DNA of 33,468 bases from Nitrosomonas halophila (GCF_900107165.1 NZ_FNOY01000029.1:1-33468), one strand, 5' to 3'; counted from the stretch's first letter, positions 21,816 to 33,466 are shown. The notes: generated by a model from the letters alone, not told the origin. Program-made: numbers and translations.

Positions 21816-24800
21816 ATGCGCATATTTCTACAGATTACACTTTTCATTATTCTACTTTTGACTGGCCCTGGCATGGGGATTGCCAGCGAGTTGAATGAAC
21901 AGTTGCAGGCTATTCAGGCAAAACTGGAGGCGCTTGGCAATGGCGAGGAAACGCCACAAAAGAAACGTCTGCGGGAAATTTACAACGATCACCAGCAGGT
22001 ATTGCTGGATCACCAGGAATATCTGGGCAAAACCGCTGCTTACACGACACAACTGGAAAGCTATCCCAAACAGCTGGATGATCTGAAGAAGCGGGAAATT
22101 CCACCTGATGCCGCGCCGATCGATGCCGCAAGCCTGGCCAAGCTGTCATTGAGCGAATTGGAACAACGGCATGTGGCCACGCAGGCAAGTTTGTCCGAAT
22201 TACAGAATCAACAGCAGAAATCGGCTTCCGATCTGGCCCGGCTGCGGCAGCGGGCAGTGACTATTCGCGAGGAGCTGGCGGCAACCAACCAGCAGCGCAG
22301 TGCGTTGACGGATAAATCTGCCGAGACCAAGAAAGAGACGGACAAGAAGATACAGGAAGCGCTCGAGCGCTATCGCGATGCGCACCTGCGGGCGCTGACC
22401 GATAAGACCCGGATGCTCGAGCTGGAAGCGCTGGCATTGCCGCATGCGATCGAGTACGCTGCTTTGCAGGAACGATTGCTGCTGATACCCAGGATTCGTT
22501 TGCTGGAACGGGAAGTTGAGCTCATGGCGGAGGAAATCAGCTGGAGAAGGCGGGCAGAAACCGAGCAGGTGGTTGAGAAAACCCAGCAACTGCTGGGCGA
22601 GAAGGATTGGGAACATCCGGCGCTGTCAAGTTTTGCAGAGGACAATCAGGCGTTTGCCAGGAAATTGAGTCATTACGCACAACTGTCGACCCAGCTGAAA
22701 GCCCGTAAAACGCGCAATGAGAATCGCCTGGCGCTGATTACGCAAAGTCATGCGGCATTGCAGCAAAGGCTGGAACTGAAAGGAGAGGATATCGCGCTGG
22801 GTACGGAAATCAGAAGACAGTTCAAAGAAATCATGATCAAGCCGGACGTGTCGCAGACCGAGCGGGAATTGAACCGGGCCCGGCTGGAATTGTTCCAGCT
22901 CGAGCAGGAAAAGCTGCAAATGATGAACGAAAAAGCCTACTTCCGAAAGATGATGGGGAATGATGGGGTGATCAGCAAGGATGCGCCCGATTATCAGCAG
23001 GTGGTCGATGCATTCAATGAACTGAAACAATCCCGCGATCAGATCATCGCGCAATTCATCGAAGTGCTGCATAACTATATCAAGGAGCTGCAGCTGCAGC
23101 TTGCCATTCAGAATCAGCTGATCGAGAGGATCGGCCAGCATAAGTTGCTGTTGAAGGAGAATTTGCTGGTGACCCGGAGCGCCAAACCGCTTTCCATGGA
23201 AATCGTGCAGGATACCCGGGATGCGCTCGATTGGCTGATTTCATCCAGGACATGGGCTGCATTGGAGAAGGTGGCCGCGACGGTCTGGCGTGATGTCGCG
23301 GCAGTGTTCGCGGTTTTCATTCTGTTTTTTGGTATCGCCATGTATATTTATTGGCCGAGCTATCTGAACTGGGAGCGCACTTGTAATAGCCTGCGCGGCA
23401 AGGTCAATCAGGATAAGCTGCTCTATCCCATCGGAATGTTTGTGACCGAGTTGATGATGGCGGTGTTTGTTGCCTTGCCTTTTCTGCTGACGGCCTTGAT
23501 TTTGCGGCACAGCATGGACACTGAAATCAGTCATGCCCTGGCGGTCAGTTTCCGCGTGATGGGCGTAGCGGTTTTTGCCTGGATGTTTCTGTTTCTGCTG
23601 TTCCATCCCGAAGGATTGTTGATCGGGCAATTCAGATGTTCCGAGCGGCTGGTTGGCAAAATGTATCGGGATATCCGGCGCTATGCCCCCTTGCTGGTGA
23701 TGTTGAGTGGTGTGATCGCTTTTACGGATGCGTTGGATGACGATCTCGTGCGCAATAGTATCGGCCGGCTTGCCTTTATTTTATTGTGTGTATTGCTGGC
23801 AGGCTGGGCGCTTGGCTGGATGGCGATGACCCGTGCGGGCAGGAAGCTGTATGAAGGAGAGACTTTCAGTCTGATCCTGAATCCGAGATTCTGGATGTCG
23901 CTCCTTTTTCTGTTGCAAGGCTATATGATTGCCATGGCAAGCGTCGGTTATTATTTCGCGGTGATTTATCAGTATCAGCTGGTATTCGAATCAATTGCCT
24001 GGACGGTATTTTGCAGCTTAGTATTTTATGTCGGCTTCCGGAGCTTGCTGATTATGCAGCGCCAGATTGCCTACGAGCGGGCAGTCGAGAAACGGGAGGA
24101 GATGCTGGCGCAACGTGCCGCGTCAGGCAAGGGGGAGACTGAGCAATTGGTGGACGAGAATTACATCGACATCAAAACTATCAGCAAGCAGTCCGCGACT
24201 TTGTTGAAAATCAGTATCTGGGGGCTGCTGATTGCCGGTCTCTGGGCCATCTGGATCGATATGCTGCCAGCGCTGGGTTTCTTGGAGAGAATTACCATTT
24301 GGCATGTTGCGGCCGAGCTGGAAGGCGAGGCCATCATGCAGCCGATTACCCTTCAGACCTTGCTGATTGCGCTGATTGTGCTGACTTTGTCGATGATCGC
24401 GGCCCAGAATTTGCCCGGCACGCTCGAATTGCTGGTGTTGCGCCATTTGTCGCTCAATACTGGTACTGGTTATGCCGTGACCACCTTGCTGCGTTACACA
24501 ATCGTGATCATCGGGGTTTTTGTCACGTTCCAGAAACTGGGTATGGAATGGTCGAACATCCAATGGCTGGTCGCCGCGCTCGGGGTTGGCCTGGGGTTCG
24601 GTCTGCAGGAAATCTTCGCCAATTTCGTGTCCGGGCTGATTCTGCTGTTCGAACGCCCAATTCGAATCGGCGACATTGTCACGCTCAATAATATCAGTGG
24701 CACGGTGAGCAAGATCCACATTCGTGCGACCACCCTGATCGATTTTGATCGCAAGGAAATTATCGTGCCGAACAAGATATTCATTACCGAGCAGCTGACC

Positions 24801-25163
24801 AACTGGTCATTGAGTGATCAGGTGACGCGTGTAGTGGTGCCGTTGCGTATCGCTTATGGCTCGGATTGCGATAAGGTGCGCGCATTGTTACTGGAAATCG
24901 CAGACAATCATCCTTTAGTCTTGCATGATCCTGAGCCTACTGCCTTACTTTTGGAGTTTGGTGAAAGTTCGTTGAATTATGAATTGCGAGTATTTACTGG
25001 GCTGGTATCAGACAGATTGAAGCTGATGCATGAGTTACATGTATTGATCAACCAGCGATTTGCTAAAGAAGGAATCACGATCGCGTTTCCGCAGCTGGAT
25101 GTACATTTGCACACCCCGGACGAGCAAAAAACCGCTGCTGCTCAGCCGATGGCAACCGGGTAA
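21816..25163 (+). CDS. mscK: Mechanosensitive channel of the MscK/KefA type
   Basis: This 1115-residue protein is the same size as E. coli MscK (about 1120). Residues 1-24 are a signal peptide (FIILLLTGPGMGIASE). Residues 25 to about 480 form a periplasmic helical coiled-coil domain (many LxxLxx heptads, for example LARLRQRAVTIREELAATNQ). About ten membrane segments follow from residue 490 (VFAVFILFFGIAMYIYWPSY). The C-terminal MscS core has the pore helix GVGLGFGLQEIFANFVSGLI (about 924), then FERPIRIGDIVTLNNISGTV and RKEIIVPNKIFITEQLTNWS. It releases ions during osmotic downshock. It is transcribed alone and an R1 element follows its stop. MscM/YjeP is the alternative name for close relatives. 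Confidence 0.87.
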   Translation: MRIFLQITLFIILLLTGPGMGIASELNEQLQAIQAKLEALGNGEETPQKKRLREIYNDHQQVLLDHQEYLGKTAAYTTQLESYPKQLDDLKKREIPPDAAPIDAASLAKLSLSELEQRHVATQASLSELQNQQQKSASDLARLRQRAVTIREELAATNQQRSALTDKSAETKKETDKKIQEALERYRDAHLRALTDKTRMLELEALALPHAIEYAALQERLLLIPRIRLLEREVELMAEEISWRRRAETEQVVEKTQQLLGEKDWEHPALSSFAEDNQAFARKLSHYAQLSTQLKARKTRNENRLALITQSHAALQQRLELKGEDIALGTEIRRQFKEIMIKPDVSQTERELNRARLELFQLEQEKLQMMNEKAYFRKMMGNDGVISKDAPDYQQVVDAFNELKQSRDQIIAQFIEVLHNYIKELQLQLAIQNQLIERIGQHKLLLKENLLVTRSAKPLSMEIVQDTRDALDWLISSRTWAALEKVAATVWRDVAAVFAVFILFFGIAMYIYWPSYLNWERTCNSLRGKVNQDKLLYPIGMFVTELMMAVFVALPFLLTALILRHSMDTEISHALAVSFRVMGVAVFAWMFLFLLFHPEGLLIGQFRCSERLVGKMYRDIRRYAPLLVMLSGVIAFTDALDDDLVRNSIGRLAFILLCVLLAGWALGWMAMTRAGRKLYEGETFSLILNPRFWMSLLFLLQGYMIAMASVGYYFAVIYQYQLVFESIAWTVFCSLVFYVGFRSLLIMQRQIAYERAVEKREEMLAQRAASGKGETEQLVDENYIDIKTISKQSATLLKISIWGLLIAGLWAIWIDMLPALGFLERITIWHVAAELEGEAIMQPITLQTLLIALIVLTLSMIAAQNLPGTLELLVLRHLSLNTGTGYAVTTLLRYTIVIIGVFVTFQKLGMEWSNIQWLVAALGVGLGFGLQEIFANFVSGLILLFERPIRIGDIVTLNNISGTVSKIHIRATTLIDFDRKEIIVPNKIFITEQLTNWSLSDQVTRVVVPLRIAYGSDCDKVRALLLEIADNHPLVLHDPEPTALLLEFGESSLNYELRVFTGLVSDRLKLMHELHVLINQRFAKEGITIAFPQLDVHLHTPDEQKTAAAQPMATG

Positions 25164-25433
25164 AAGTGGGTGGCTGAAGCGCGATTGCCGCTGCAGTTCG
25201 ACCAAGCTGCTATAGCTAACCACGAATGGACACGAATGCACACCAATCGTTTAGTGGTCGTGCGCTCTTTGTTTGCGTTTTGTCATGCGGCAGGGTGAAT
25301 GCCCGATAGCCAGTCTGCCTGGTTACGAGTGCAATGCAGCCAGAGCGATTTTCAGAATTCGTGTGCATTCGTGTCCATTCGTGGTTACCCCCAGCAAGGC
25401 CGGGTAACCCTCTGGCTGGTTGTCAGATAAAAA
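25164..25433. other. Convergent spacer between mscK and dnaJ
   Basis: It is filled mainly by R1 (25218-25386). About 45 bp at its right edge before the dnaJ stop contain a short GGCCGGGTAACCCTC segment. The palindromic element is the only candidate for stopping transcription from both sides. Confidence 0.5.
25218..25386. repeat. R1 palindromic element, diverged interior
   Basis: The arms AACCACGAATGGACACGAAT and ATTCGTGTCCATTCGTGGTT are perfect to 20 bp. The interior resembles the variants near 10160 and 12327 (TTTGTTTGCGTTTTGTCATG). It lies between convergent genes, so it may serve as a bidirectional terminator. Confidence 0.85.
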
Positions 25434-26543
25434 TCATTCAGTGAAGAATTCGCGTGCCTTTTCCATCCAGGATTTCGCTTTGGGACTGTGACGGGAGCCG
25501 TCTTTCTGGCTGATGGCCTCGAATTCTTCCAGTAATTCTTTCTGGCGTGCAGTCAGATTGACTGGTGTTTCGATGATGACATGGCATAGCAGGTCGCCGG
25601 TGACGTGGTTGCGTACGCCGGTAATGCCCTTGCCGCGCAAGCGGAAAATTTTACCGGTCTGGGTGCCAGCGGGTACCTTGATGCGTGCATGGCCCTCCAG
25701 CGTGGGGACTTCGATTTCTCCACCCAGTGCGGCGGCCGCAATACTGATGGGAATTTCGCAATGCAAATGGTTGCCTTCTCGTTGAAAGACCGGATGACTG
25801 GCAAGATGGATCACGACATACAAGTCACCGGGTTGCCCGCCACTGACGCCTGCTTCGCCTTCTCCCGAGAGGCGGATGCTGTCTCCTTCGTCCACACCGG
25901 CTGGAATTCTGACCGACATGGTCTTGTGACGCTTGACTCGGCCCGATCCATGGCAGTCGTGGCAGGGGTCGGTGATGATCTTGCCGCTGCCATGGCATTG
26001 TGGACAGGTTTGCTGAATCGAGAAGAAGCCTTGCTGCATGCGGACCTGGCCTTGTCCATTGCAAGTTGGACAGGTCTTGGGGGATGTGCCGGGCTTGGCG
26101 CCGCTGCCATGGCAAGTGTCGCAGACATCCATTCTGGGAATGCGAATTTTGGTCTCTGTGCCGCGTGCGGCTTGCTCCAGCGTGATTTCTAGGTTGTAGC
26201 GCAGATCGGCGCCGCGATGTACATTGTTGCGGCCACCGCCACGCATGCCAAATAGATCGCTGAAAATATCGCTGAAGGCATCACTGAATCCTTGCGCACC
26301 CATGCCGCTTGCGCCAGCATTCAGACCGGCATGCCCGAATTGGTCGTAGGCAGCACGTTTGCTGGCATCCGAAAGCACCTCATAGGCTTCCTTGATTTCC
26401 TTGAATCGATCCTCGGCCTGGGCGTTACCGGCATTCCGGTCTGGATGGTACTTCATGGCCAGTTTGCGGTATGCTTTCTTCAGCTCACTTTCATCGGCAT
26501 CCCGGCCGACTCCGAGTACCTCATAATAATCACGTTGACTCAT
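25434..26543 (-). CDS. dnaJ: Chaperone DnaJ (Hsp40)
   Basis: This 369-residue co-chaperone stimulates the ATPase of DnaK. The J domain spans residues 1-70 with HPD at 33-35. A G/F-rich linker follows, then four CxxCxGxG zinc repeats ([32 protein letters not shown]; about 135-205) and the C-terminal substrate-binding domain. The ATG at 26543 has AGGA about 6 nt upstream. It is on the same strand as dnaK but 362 bp away, an unusually long gap occupied by a MITE-like element and two hairpins. Expression may therefore depend on read-through or its own promoter, which was not found with confidence. Confidence 0.95.
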   Translation of the reverse strand: MSQRDYYEVLGVGRDADESELKKAYRKLAMKYHPDRNAGNAQAEDRFKEIKEAYEVLSDASKRAAYDQFGHAGLNAGASGMGAQGFSDAFSDIFSDLFGMRGGGRNNVHRGADLRYNLEITLEQAARGTETKIRIPRMDVCDTCHGSGAKPGTSPKTCPTCNGQGQVRMQQGFFSIQQTCPQCHGSGKIITDPCHDCHGSGRVKRHKTMSVRIPAGVDEGDSIRLSGEGEAGVSGGQPGDLYVVIHLASHPVFQREGNHLHCEIPISIAAAALGGEIEVPTLEGHARIKVPAGTQTGKIFRLRGKGITGVRNHVTGDLLCHVIIETPVNLTARQKELLEEFEAISQKDGSRHSPKAKSWMEKAREFFTE

Positions 26544-26603
26544 AAAAATTCCTGCTAGCGAGAGGTCATTTGGACATTTGGGTGGATGTCCGGGTTATTG
26601 AAT

Positions 26604-26625
26604 CCAGGCTGATGCACCAGCCTGG
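26604..26625. terminator. Compact hairpin before dnaJ
   Basis: CCAGGCTG / CAGCCTGG are perfect 8-bp arms around a 6-nt loop (ATGCAC). No T-run follows on the minus strand, so termination would be weak or this is an RNA processing or stability element. Confidence 0.5.
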
Positions 26626-26646
26626 CTTTGAAATGAAGGATGCAAA

Positions 26647-26693
26647 ACGCAGAGATCAGCGGGAGCATGCCGTTTCCCTGCCGATCTCTGCGT
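26647..26693. terminator. Long imperfect hairpin between dnaK and dnaJ
   Basis: ACGCAGAGATC and GATCTCTGCGT are perfect 11-bp arms, extended with two mismatches by CAGCGGGA / CCCTGCCG. The flanks are AAAA on the left and TATT on the right, so on the minus strand a U-rich run follows, which suits a dnaK transcript terminator. Confidence 0.6.
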
Positions 26694-26735
26694 ATTCTGG
26701 CCTTTTGGGGATCACGCGCGGTGCACGTGATGTCC

Positions 26736-26902
26736 TTAGGAGGCTGTCCGAAAATAGACTGATCTACTGCGGACGAACCTGCCAGGCGGGATTTTTCGAT
26801 CCTTTTCGTTGAATAGAACCACTATTCGCCTCAAATGATCGAAAAATCCCGCTCAGCCAGCTTCGCCCTCGCTACAATCGCTATTCACGGACAGCCTCCT
26901 AG
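26736..26902. mobile_element. MITE-like element, copy 2 (167 bp)
   Basis: This is the same element as at 5793-5959, with few changes (left end TTAGGAGGCTGTCCGAAAAT). The right end CCTCCTAG lies 3 bp from the dnaK stop codon. A TA lies at both borders. There is no coding capacity. Confidence 0.85.
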
Positions 26903-26905
26903 CCG

Positions 26906-28843
26906 TTATTTCTTGTCTTTGACTTCTTCAAACTCGGCATCGACCACTTCGCCTTCGACCGGCTTTTCTTTGGTCTGGCCGGATGTTGCGCCGGCACCGG
27001 CATCCGCTGGACCTGCCTGCGTTTGCTCCTGAGCGTAAATTTTTTCCGCCAGCTTCTGCGAGGCTTCGGTCAGCGCCTGAGTTTTGGCATCGATCAGGTC
27101 CTTGTCATTGGATTTGAGTGCATCCTCGGCATCTTTCAAGGCGGACTCGATTTTGGATTTTTCGTCGCCTTCCAGTTTGTCGCCATATTCATTCAGCGAT
27201 TTTCTGACGGAATGAATCATGGCGTCGCACTGATTGCGGCTGTTGACCAGCTCCAGCGCTTTTTTGTCATCTTCGGCATGCGCTTCCGCATCTTTCACCA
27301 TTGCCTGAATTTCGTTTTCGGATAGGCCGGAGCTGGCTTGGATTTTGATCTTGTTTTCCTTGCCAGTTGCCTTGTCCTTGGCGGATACATGCAAGATGCC
27401 ATTGGCGTCGATGTCGAACGTGACCTCGATTTGTGGCATGCCACGCGGCGCGGATGGAATGTCCGTCAGATTGAATTGCCCCAGGCTTTTATTACCGGAT
27501 GCCATTTCTCGTTCGCCTTGCAGCACATGTATGGTCACGGCGGTCTGGTTGTCGTCCGCAGTGGAGAATACTTGTTGTGCCTTGGTTGGGATGGTGGTGT
27601 TTTTCTGGATCAGTTTGGTCATGACACCGCCCAGCGTTTCAATCCCCAGCGAGAGCGGGGTCACGTCCAGCAACAGCACGTCTTTGACGTCACCCTGGAG
27701 TACACCCCCCTGGATGGACGCACCGATGGCCACTGCCTCGTCTGGATTGACGTCCTTGCGCGGGTCTTTCCCGAAAATTTCCTTGACTTTTTCCTGCACC
27801 TTGGGCATGCGTGATTGGCCGCCAACCAGGATGACGTCATTGATTTCGGAGACGGACAGGCCTGCATCCTTGAGCGCGGTCCGGCAGGGCTCGATGGTGC
27901 GCTCGATCAATGCTTCGACCAGGCTTTCCAGTTTGGCGCGGGTGATTTTGATCGCCAAATGTTTGGGGCCCGATGCATCGGCAGTGATGTAGGGCAGATT
28001 GACCTCGGTCTGCTGGCTGGAGGAGAGTTCGATTTTTGCTTTTTCCGCGGCATCCTTGAGCCGTTGCAGGGCCAGCATATCTTTCCGCAAATCAATGCCG
28101 CTTTCTTTCTTGAATTCTTCCACCAGATATTCAATCAGGCGCGAATCGAAGTCCTCGCCGCCCAGGAAAGTGTCGCCATTGGTAGCCAGCACCTCGAACT
28201 GATGTTCGCCTTCGATTTCGGCGATTTCGATGATTGAAATATCGAATGTACCGCCGCCCAGATCGTAGACCGCAATTTTACGGTCGCCTTCCTTTTTATC
28301 CAGGCCGAAAGCGAGGGCTGCAGCGGTCGGTTCGTTGATGATGCGTTTGACTTCCAGACCCGCTATGCGGCCAGCGTCTTTGGTGGCTTGCCGCTGAGAG
28401 TCATTGAAGTAGGCCGGCACTGTGATGACTGCTTCCGTGACCGCCTCACCGAGATAATCTTCGGCGGTTTTTTTCATTTTCATCAATACTTGGGCGGAGA
28501 TTTCCGGCGGGGCGATTTTTCTGCCGCGCACTTCCACCCAGGCATCGTTATTATCGGCGCGCACAATTTTGTAGGGCACCATGCTGATGTCTTTTTGTAC
28601 CATATCCTCATCAAAACGGCGGCCGATCAGCCGTTTGATGGCAAACAGGGTATTTTCCGGATTGGTCACAGCCTGGCGCTTGGCTGAGGCGCCAACCAGA
28701 ATTTCATTGTCTTCCGTATAAGCGACGATCGAGGGGGTGGTGCGGGTGCCTTCGGCATTCTCGATCACCTTGGGTTTGTTGTTTTCCATGACGGCCACGC
28801 ATGAATTGGTGGTTCCCAGGTCAATGCCAATTATTTTTCCCAT
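26906..28843 (-). CDS. dnaK: Chaperone DnaK (Hsp70)
   Basis: This 645-residue ATP-dependent chaperone folds and protects proteins with DnaJ and GrpE. It begins [20 protein letters not shown] (phosphate-1 motif) and shows [14 protein letters not shown], the [14 protein letters not shown] motif (about 195-210), [20 protein letters not shown], the linker [20 protein letters not shown] (about 390) and the acidic end [23 protein letters not shown] lies just before the ATG. grpE lies 68 bp upstream in the same direction, so both are probably on one heat-shock transcript. A MITE-like element lies 3 bp downstream of the stop, separating it from dnaJ. Confidence 0.97.
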   Translation of the reverse strand: MGKIIGIDLGTTNSCVAVMENNKPKVIENAEGTRTTPSIVAYTEDNEILVGASAKRQAVTNPENTLFAIKRLIGRRFDEDMVQKDISMVPYKIVRADNNDAWVEVRGRKIAPPEISAQVLMKMKKTAEDYLGEAVTEAVITVPAYFNDSQRQATKDAGRIAGLEVKRIINEPTAAALAFGLDKKEGDRKIAVYDLGGGTFDISIIEIAEIEGEHQFEVLATNGDTFLGGEDFDSRLIEYLVEEFKKESGIDLRKDMLALQRLKDAAEKAKIELSSSQQTEVNLPYITADASGPKHLAIKITRAKLESLVEALIERTIEPCRTALKDAGLSVSEINDVILVGGQSRMPKVQEKVKEIFGKDPRKDVNPDEAVAIGASIQGGVLQGDVKDVLLLDVTPLSLGIETLGGVMTKLIQKNTTIPTKAQQVFSTADDNQTAVTIHVLQGEREMASGNKSLGQFNLTDIPSAPRGMPQIEVTFDIDANGILHVSAKDKATGKENKIKIQASSGLSENEIQAMVKDAEAHAEDDKKALELVNSRNQCDAMIHSVRKSLNEYGDKLEGDEKSKIESALKDAEDALKSNDKDLIDAKTQALTEASQKLAEKIYAQEQTQAGPADAGAGATSGQTKEKPVEGEVVDAEFEEVKDKK

Positions 28844-28911
28844 AGTAAAATCCTTTAGATATCAAATTTGAGTGTATTCTGGTTTTCGAGATGGAGGCTT
28901 TCCAAGAAATA

Positions 28912-29508
28912 TCAAGCTTCTTTTGCTTTTGAGACAGCGACCATGGCTGGCCGGATAATGCGGTCATGGAGCGCGTAGCCTTTTTGCATGACTTGGGTCA
29001 CGGTATTGGGCGCTGCGTCGGATTCCATCATGCACATCGCCTGATGCTGGTGCGGGTCGAATTTTTCTCCCTGCGGGTTGATGGCATGGATGTTGAATTT
29101 CTCGAATATGGCAGCGAGCTGTTTGCGCGTGAGTTCAACGCCGTCTCTCAGATTCTCGGCTGTGGCGTTTTCTGAAGCCAGGGCTGCTTCCAGGCTGTCC
29201 ATAACGGCCAGTAGCTCGGTCGAAAAGTTTTCGATCGCGTATTTATGCGCATTGGCAATATCGGTTTGCGCGCGCTTGCGGATGTTTTCGGTTTCTGCCT
29301 TGGCGCGCAGCCAGGCGTCATGATGCTCGACTGCCCGGAGTTCCGCTTCTTTCAGAAGCTGTTCGGGCGTTGGCGCGGGAGCTTGATCGATTTCCGCATG
29401 CCCGATAGGTTCCGCGGTGGCCTCGCTCTGGTCAGGTGCCGGCGTGCTGTCTGCCGCAAGTAACTCTTGTTCTTCGTGATCTGGTTTTTGATTATGTGGT
29501 TCCTGCAT
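28912..29508 (-). CDS. grpE: Nucleotide exchange factor GrpE
   Basis: This 198-residue protein helps DnaK release ADP and its substrate. The N-terminal ~55 residues are disordered and acidic. A long coiled-coil helix follows (LLKEAELRAVEHHDAWLRAK, AETENIRKRAQTDIANAHKY), then the beta-domain with EKFNIHAINPQGEKFDPHQH and TVTQVMQKGYALHDRIIRPA. The start at 29508 was preferred because GGAGGAAACT directly precedes it. The upstream in-frame ATG at 29535 overlaps a sigma32-like -10 element, so it could not be translated from that promoter. It is the first gene of the grpE-dnaK unit. Confidence 0.95.
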   Translation of the reverse strand: MQEPHNQKPDHEEQELLAADSTPAPDQSEATAEPIGHAEIDQAPAPTPEQLLKEAELRAVEHHDAWLRAKAETENIRKRAQTDIANAHKYAIENFSTELLAVMDSLEAALASENATAENLRDGVELTRKQLAAIFEKFNIHAINPQGEKFDPHQHQAMCMMESDAAPNTVTQVMQKGYALHDRIIRPAMVAVSKAKEA

Positions 29509-29533
29509 AGTTTCCTCCTGTGCTGTACGGGTC

Positions 29534-29562
29534 ATGTTGGGGCCAAAAAACTGATTTCAACC
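29534..29562 (-). promoter_or_regulatory. Sigma32-type heat-shock promoter of grpE-dnaK
   Basis: On the minus strand GGTTGAAA (29555-29562) and CCCCAACAT (29534-29542) stand 12 bp apart, close to the TTGAAA / CCCCAT form of RpoH promoters. It lies 26 bp before the chosen grpE ATG. Confidence 0.65.
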
Positions 29563-29775
29563 CTGCAATGTAAAATTTTCAGTTGGCGGCTGTAATTTAT
29601 TGCCAGCAGATGGCGATCGATCGAAAATGAGTTTTATGCACGCTGGGCTGAATTGCGCGATTCTCAAAGCACTGCACGGCGTTACATCGCCCTGAAATGT
29701 CCGGCGCCGGGTATGGCAGAGGACAGATTTTTGCGTCATGATTTATAATGCTTTCAGATGGTTATTAATTTCCGT

Positions 29776-29797
29776 GGGGTGCATGAAATTGCACCCC
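29776..29797. terminator. Hairpin downstream of purB
   Basis: GGGGTGCA / TGCACCCC form an 8-bp stem with a TGAAAT loop. Some 200 bp separate it from the purB stop; no strong T-run is adjacent, so its action as a terminator is uncertain. Confidence 0.5.
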
Positions 29798-30001
29798 GTA
29801 CTGATTTAGCGGTAGCCGCCATCGTGGGCAGGGTGCGCTTGCGTACCCTCAAACCGGCGAGGCATTGTCCTGAGCAGCCGCTGATATTGAAAAGACGATC
29901 CTGAGACGGCTATTTCCGGATCGCTCGTGGACGATGGGCCGTCCTGCGTTCTGTATTGGCAAGCGATTATGATGCCTGTCTGCATCAACCCATCTGGTTG
30001 C

Positions 30002-32108
<2,107 letters not shown>

Positions 32109-32305
32109 GTGTGAAGGGCGTTGAAGGGCTTTGTTTGGATTGCGGCCGGCGTCATCCTGGCTTGAAAGCTGGCCTTGGTGGGAGATAATGCTGGGTGCTG
32201 ATTTGCCCGGCTTGCAAGCCCCTGAACGGCATTGCCGTGCCTTAAAACCGCGCACAATAGCGCCTTCTGCTGAAAAACCTGGTTCAATCGTTCGAGGAGC
32301 TCAAT

Positions 32306-33166
32306 TTGCGCGCGTGTAGTGAACACTGGACAGCGTCGGGCATGTTCTATCGTTGCTATGGTGATCAGTCCGGAGGCACGGCCTTGGTTCTATGTCATGG
32401 TCTTGCCAGTAACGGTAGCCGTTGGCAGGAGTTGTGCAATCAGCTGGTTCTGCCGGCTGGCTGGCGCATCCTGGTGCCCGATTTGCGCGGCCATGGGCGC
32501 TCAGACTGGCGTGGCAGGGTGGGTAACCGGCAGTGGCTGGATGACCTGGCGCAAATGCTAGACGACCCATCCATCGTGCGTTACGTGATCGGTGGCCACT
32601 GTCTGGGCGCCAACCTGGCGTTGCGCTATGTCGCCCGCTCTTCTGCGGGCTGCCTGGGCCTGGTGCTGGTCGAACCCATGTTGCCGCTGGCCTTGCAGGG
32701 GTTTATGCGAGTATTGAGTCGCTGCGGCGGATTGCTGTCGGGCGTGGCAGCATTGATCCGATTGGGTAACTGGATTGGTATTTACCGGCGCGTGCTGCCC
32801 CGGCTCGATTTGTTCGAGCTTGATCGCAGCACGCGGGCAGCGATGCAAGTGGCAGGCACGGATCATCCTTTGCGGCGGCGCTATGCAGCGCCTCTGCATG
32901 ATTTGCGCTATACCCATAGCGCTGCCTACCTGCAGGCATTGCGCGCAACGCTGCAGGCGTTGCCATCCTTCGCAACAGTCAAGGTGCCATGCCTGGCATT
33001 CATATCGGCGAGCGGATTGTTTGGTGATCCCTTGCGCATACGTCTGGCACTGAGCCAATTGTCAGATGTGGCCATTCACGAGCTCATGGCCCGGCACTGG
33101 ATTCCAACCGAGCAGCCCGACGCGCTTTGCCAAATCCTCTCGGACTGGCTGAGTGATCGCAAATAG
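32306..33166 (+). CDS. Alpha/beta hydrolase with cysteine at the nucleophile position
   Basis: This 286-residue protein begins at a TTG codon behind GAGGAG (8 nt). It shows HGLASNGSRW (oxyanion region, 31-40), LVPDLRGHGRSDW (57-68), the nucleophile elbow GGHCLGANLAL with cysteine 99 in place of serine, a lid of hydrophobic helices (residues 125-165), a putative acid at aspartate 241 (GLFGDP), and histidine 264 (ARHWIPTEQP). All triad positions are present, but the Ser-to-Cys change is unusual in this subfamily; dienelactone hydrolase is a known Cys-nucleophile relative. The substrate is unknown. A MITE-like element begins 16 bp after the stop. Confidence 0.82.
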   Translation: MRACSEHWTASGMFYRCYGDQSGGTALVLCHGLASNGSRWQELCNQLVLPAGWRILVPDLRGHGRSDWRGRVGNRQWLDDLAQMLDDPSIVRYVIGGHCLGANLALRYVARSSAGCLGLVLVEPMLPLALQGFMRVLSRCGGLLSGVAALIRLGNWIGIYRRVLPRLDLFELDRSTRAAMQVAGTDHPLRRRYAAPLHDLRYTHSAAYLQALRATLQALPSFATVKVPCLAFISASGLFGDPLRIRLALSQLSDVAIHELMARHWIPTEQPDALCQILSDWLSDRK

Positions 33167-33181
33167 ATCCGTAGGCCTTGG

Positions 33182-33344
33182 CTAGGAGGCTGTCCGAGAA
33201 TAGCGACTGATCTACTGCGGACGAGCCTGGCTGGCCGGATTTTTCGATTCTTTTCGTTGAATAGAACCACTGTTCGCCTCAAATGATCGAAAAATCCCAC
33301 TCAGCCAACTTCGCTCTCGCTACGATCGCTCTCGGACAGCCTAG
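33182..33344. mobile_element. MITE-like element, copy 3 (163 bp)
   Basis: This is the same family as 5793-5959 and 26736-26902. The left end CTAGGAGGCTGTCCGAGAAT is intact. The right end has small losses (CTCTCGGACAGCCTAG), so this copy is slightly decayed. An IS630-family transposase end follows about 30 bp away. Confidence 0.82.
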
Positions 33345-33373
33345 TACCCAGCATCCGAAATATATCCGATAAT

Positions 33374-33466
33374 CTATACGAGCAAAGGTTTGCCAATATA
33401 AGTCCAGCGAAACGACTTTGCCAAGGTTTCATTGAAGAACTCAATAAAAGCCAGGATACGCTGATT
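33374..33466 (-). CDS. IS630-family transposase, C-terminal end only
   Basis: The minus-strand frame running off the window edge reads NQRILAFIEFFNETLAKSFR, WTYIGKPLLV, then a stop at 33374-33376. AFIEFFNxTxAKxFxWTYxGKPL is the usual ending of IS630-family DDE transposases. Only about 30 residues are inside the window, so whether the gene is intact cannot be judged. IS630 enzymes use TA target sites, as the neighbouring MITE-like elements seem to. Confidence 0.65.
   Translation of the reverse strand, partial: NQRILAFIEFFNETLAKSFRWTYIGKPLLV

Larger units (their letters stand above)
26544..26905. other. Long dnaK-dnaJ spacer
   Basis: From right to left in the direction of transcription it holds the MITE-like element (26736-26902), a long hairpin (26647-26693) and a compact hairpin (26604-26625). 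The dnaJ leader then follows. Confidence 0.6.
29509..30001. other. Spacer between purB and grpE
   Basis: It contains the sigma32-like promoter of grpE (29534-29562) and a GGGGTGCA / TGCACCCC hairpin (29776-29797) that may end purB transcripts. No RNA gene or credible protein gene is seen; the open frame at 29806-30012 lacks features of a real gene. Confidence 0.55.

Noticed and set aside
26570..26812. Open frame of 80 codons in the dnaK-dnaJ spacer
   Set aside because: It runs through two hairpins and into the MITE-like element, with no ribosome site and no recognisable protein sequence.
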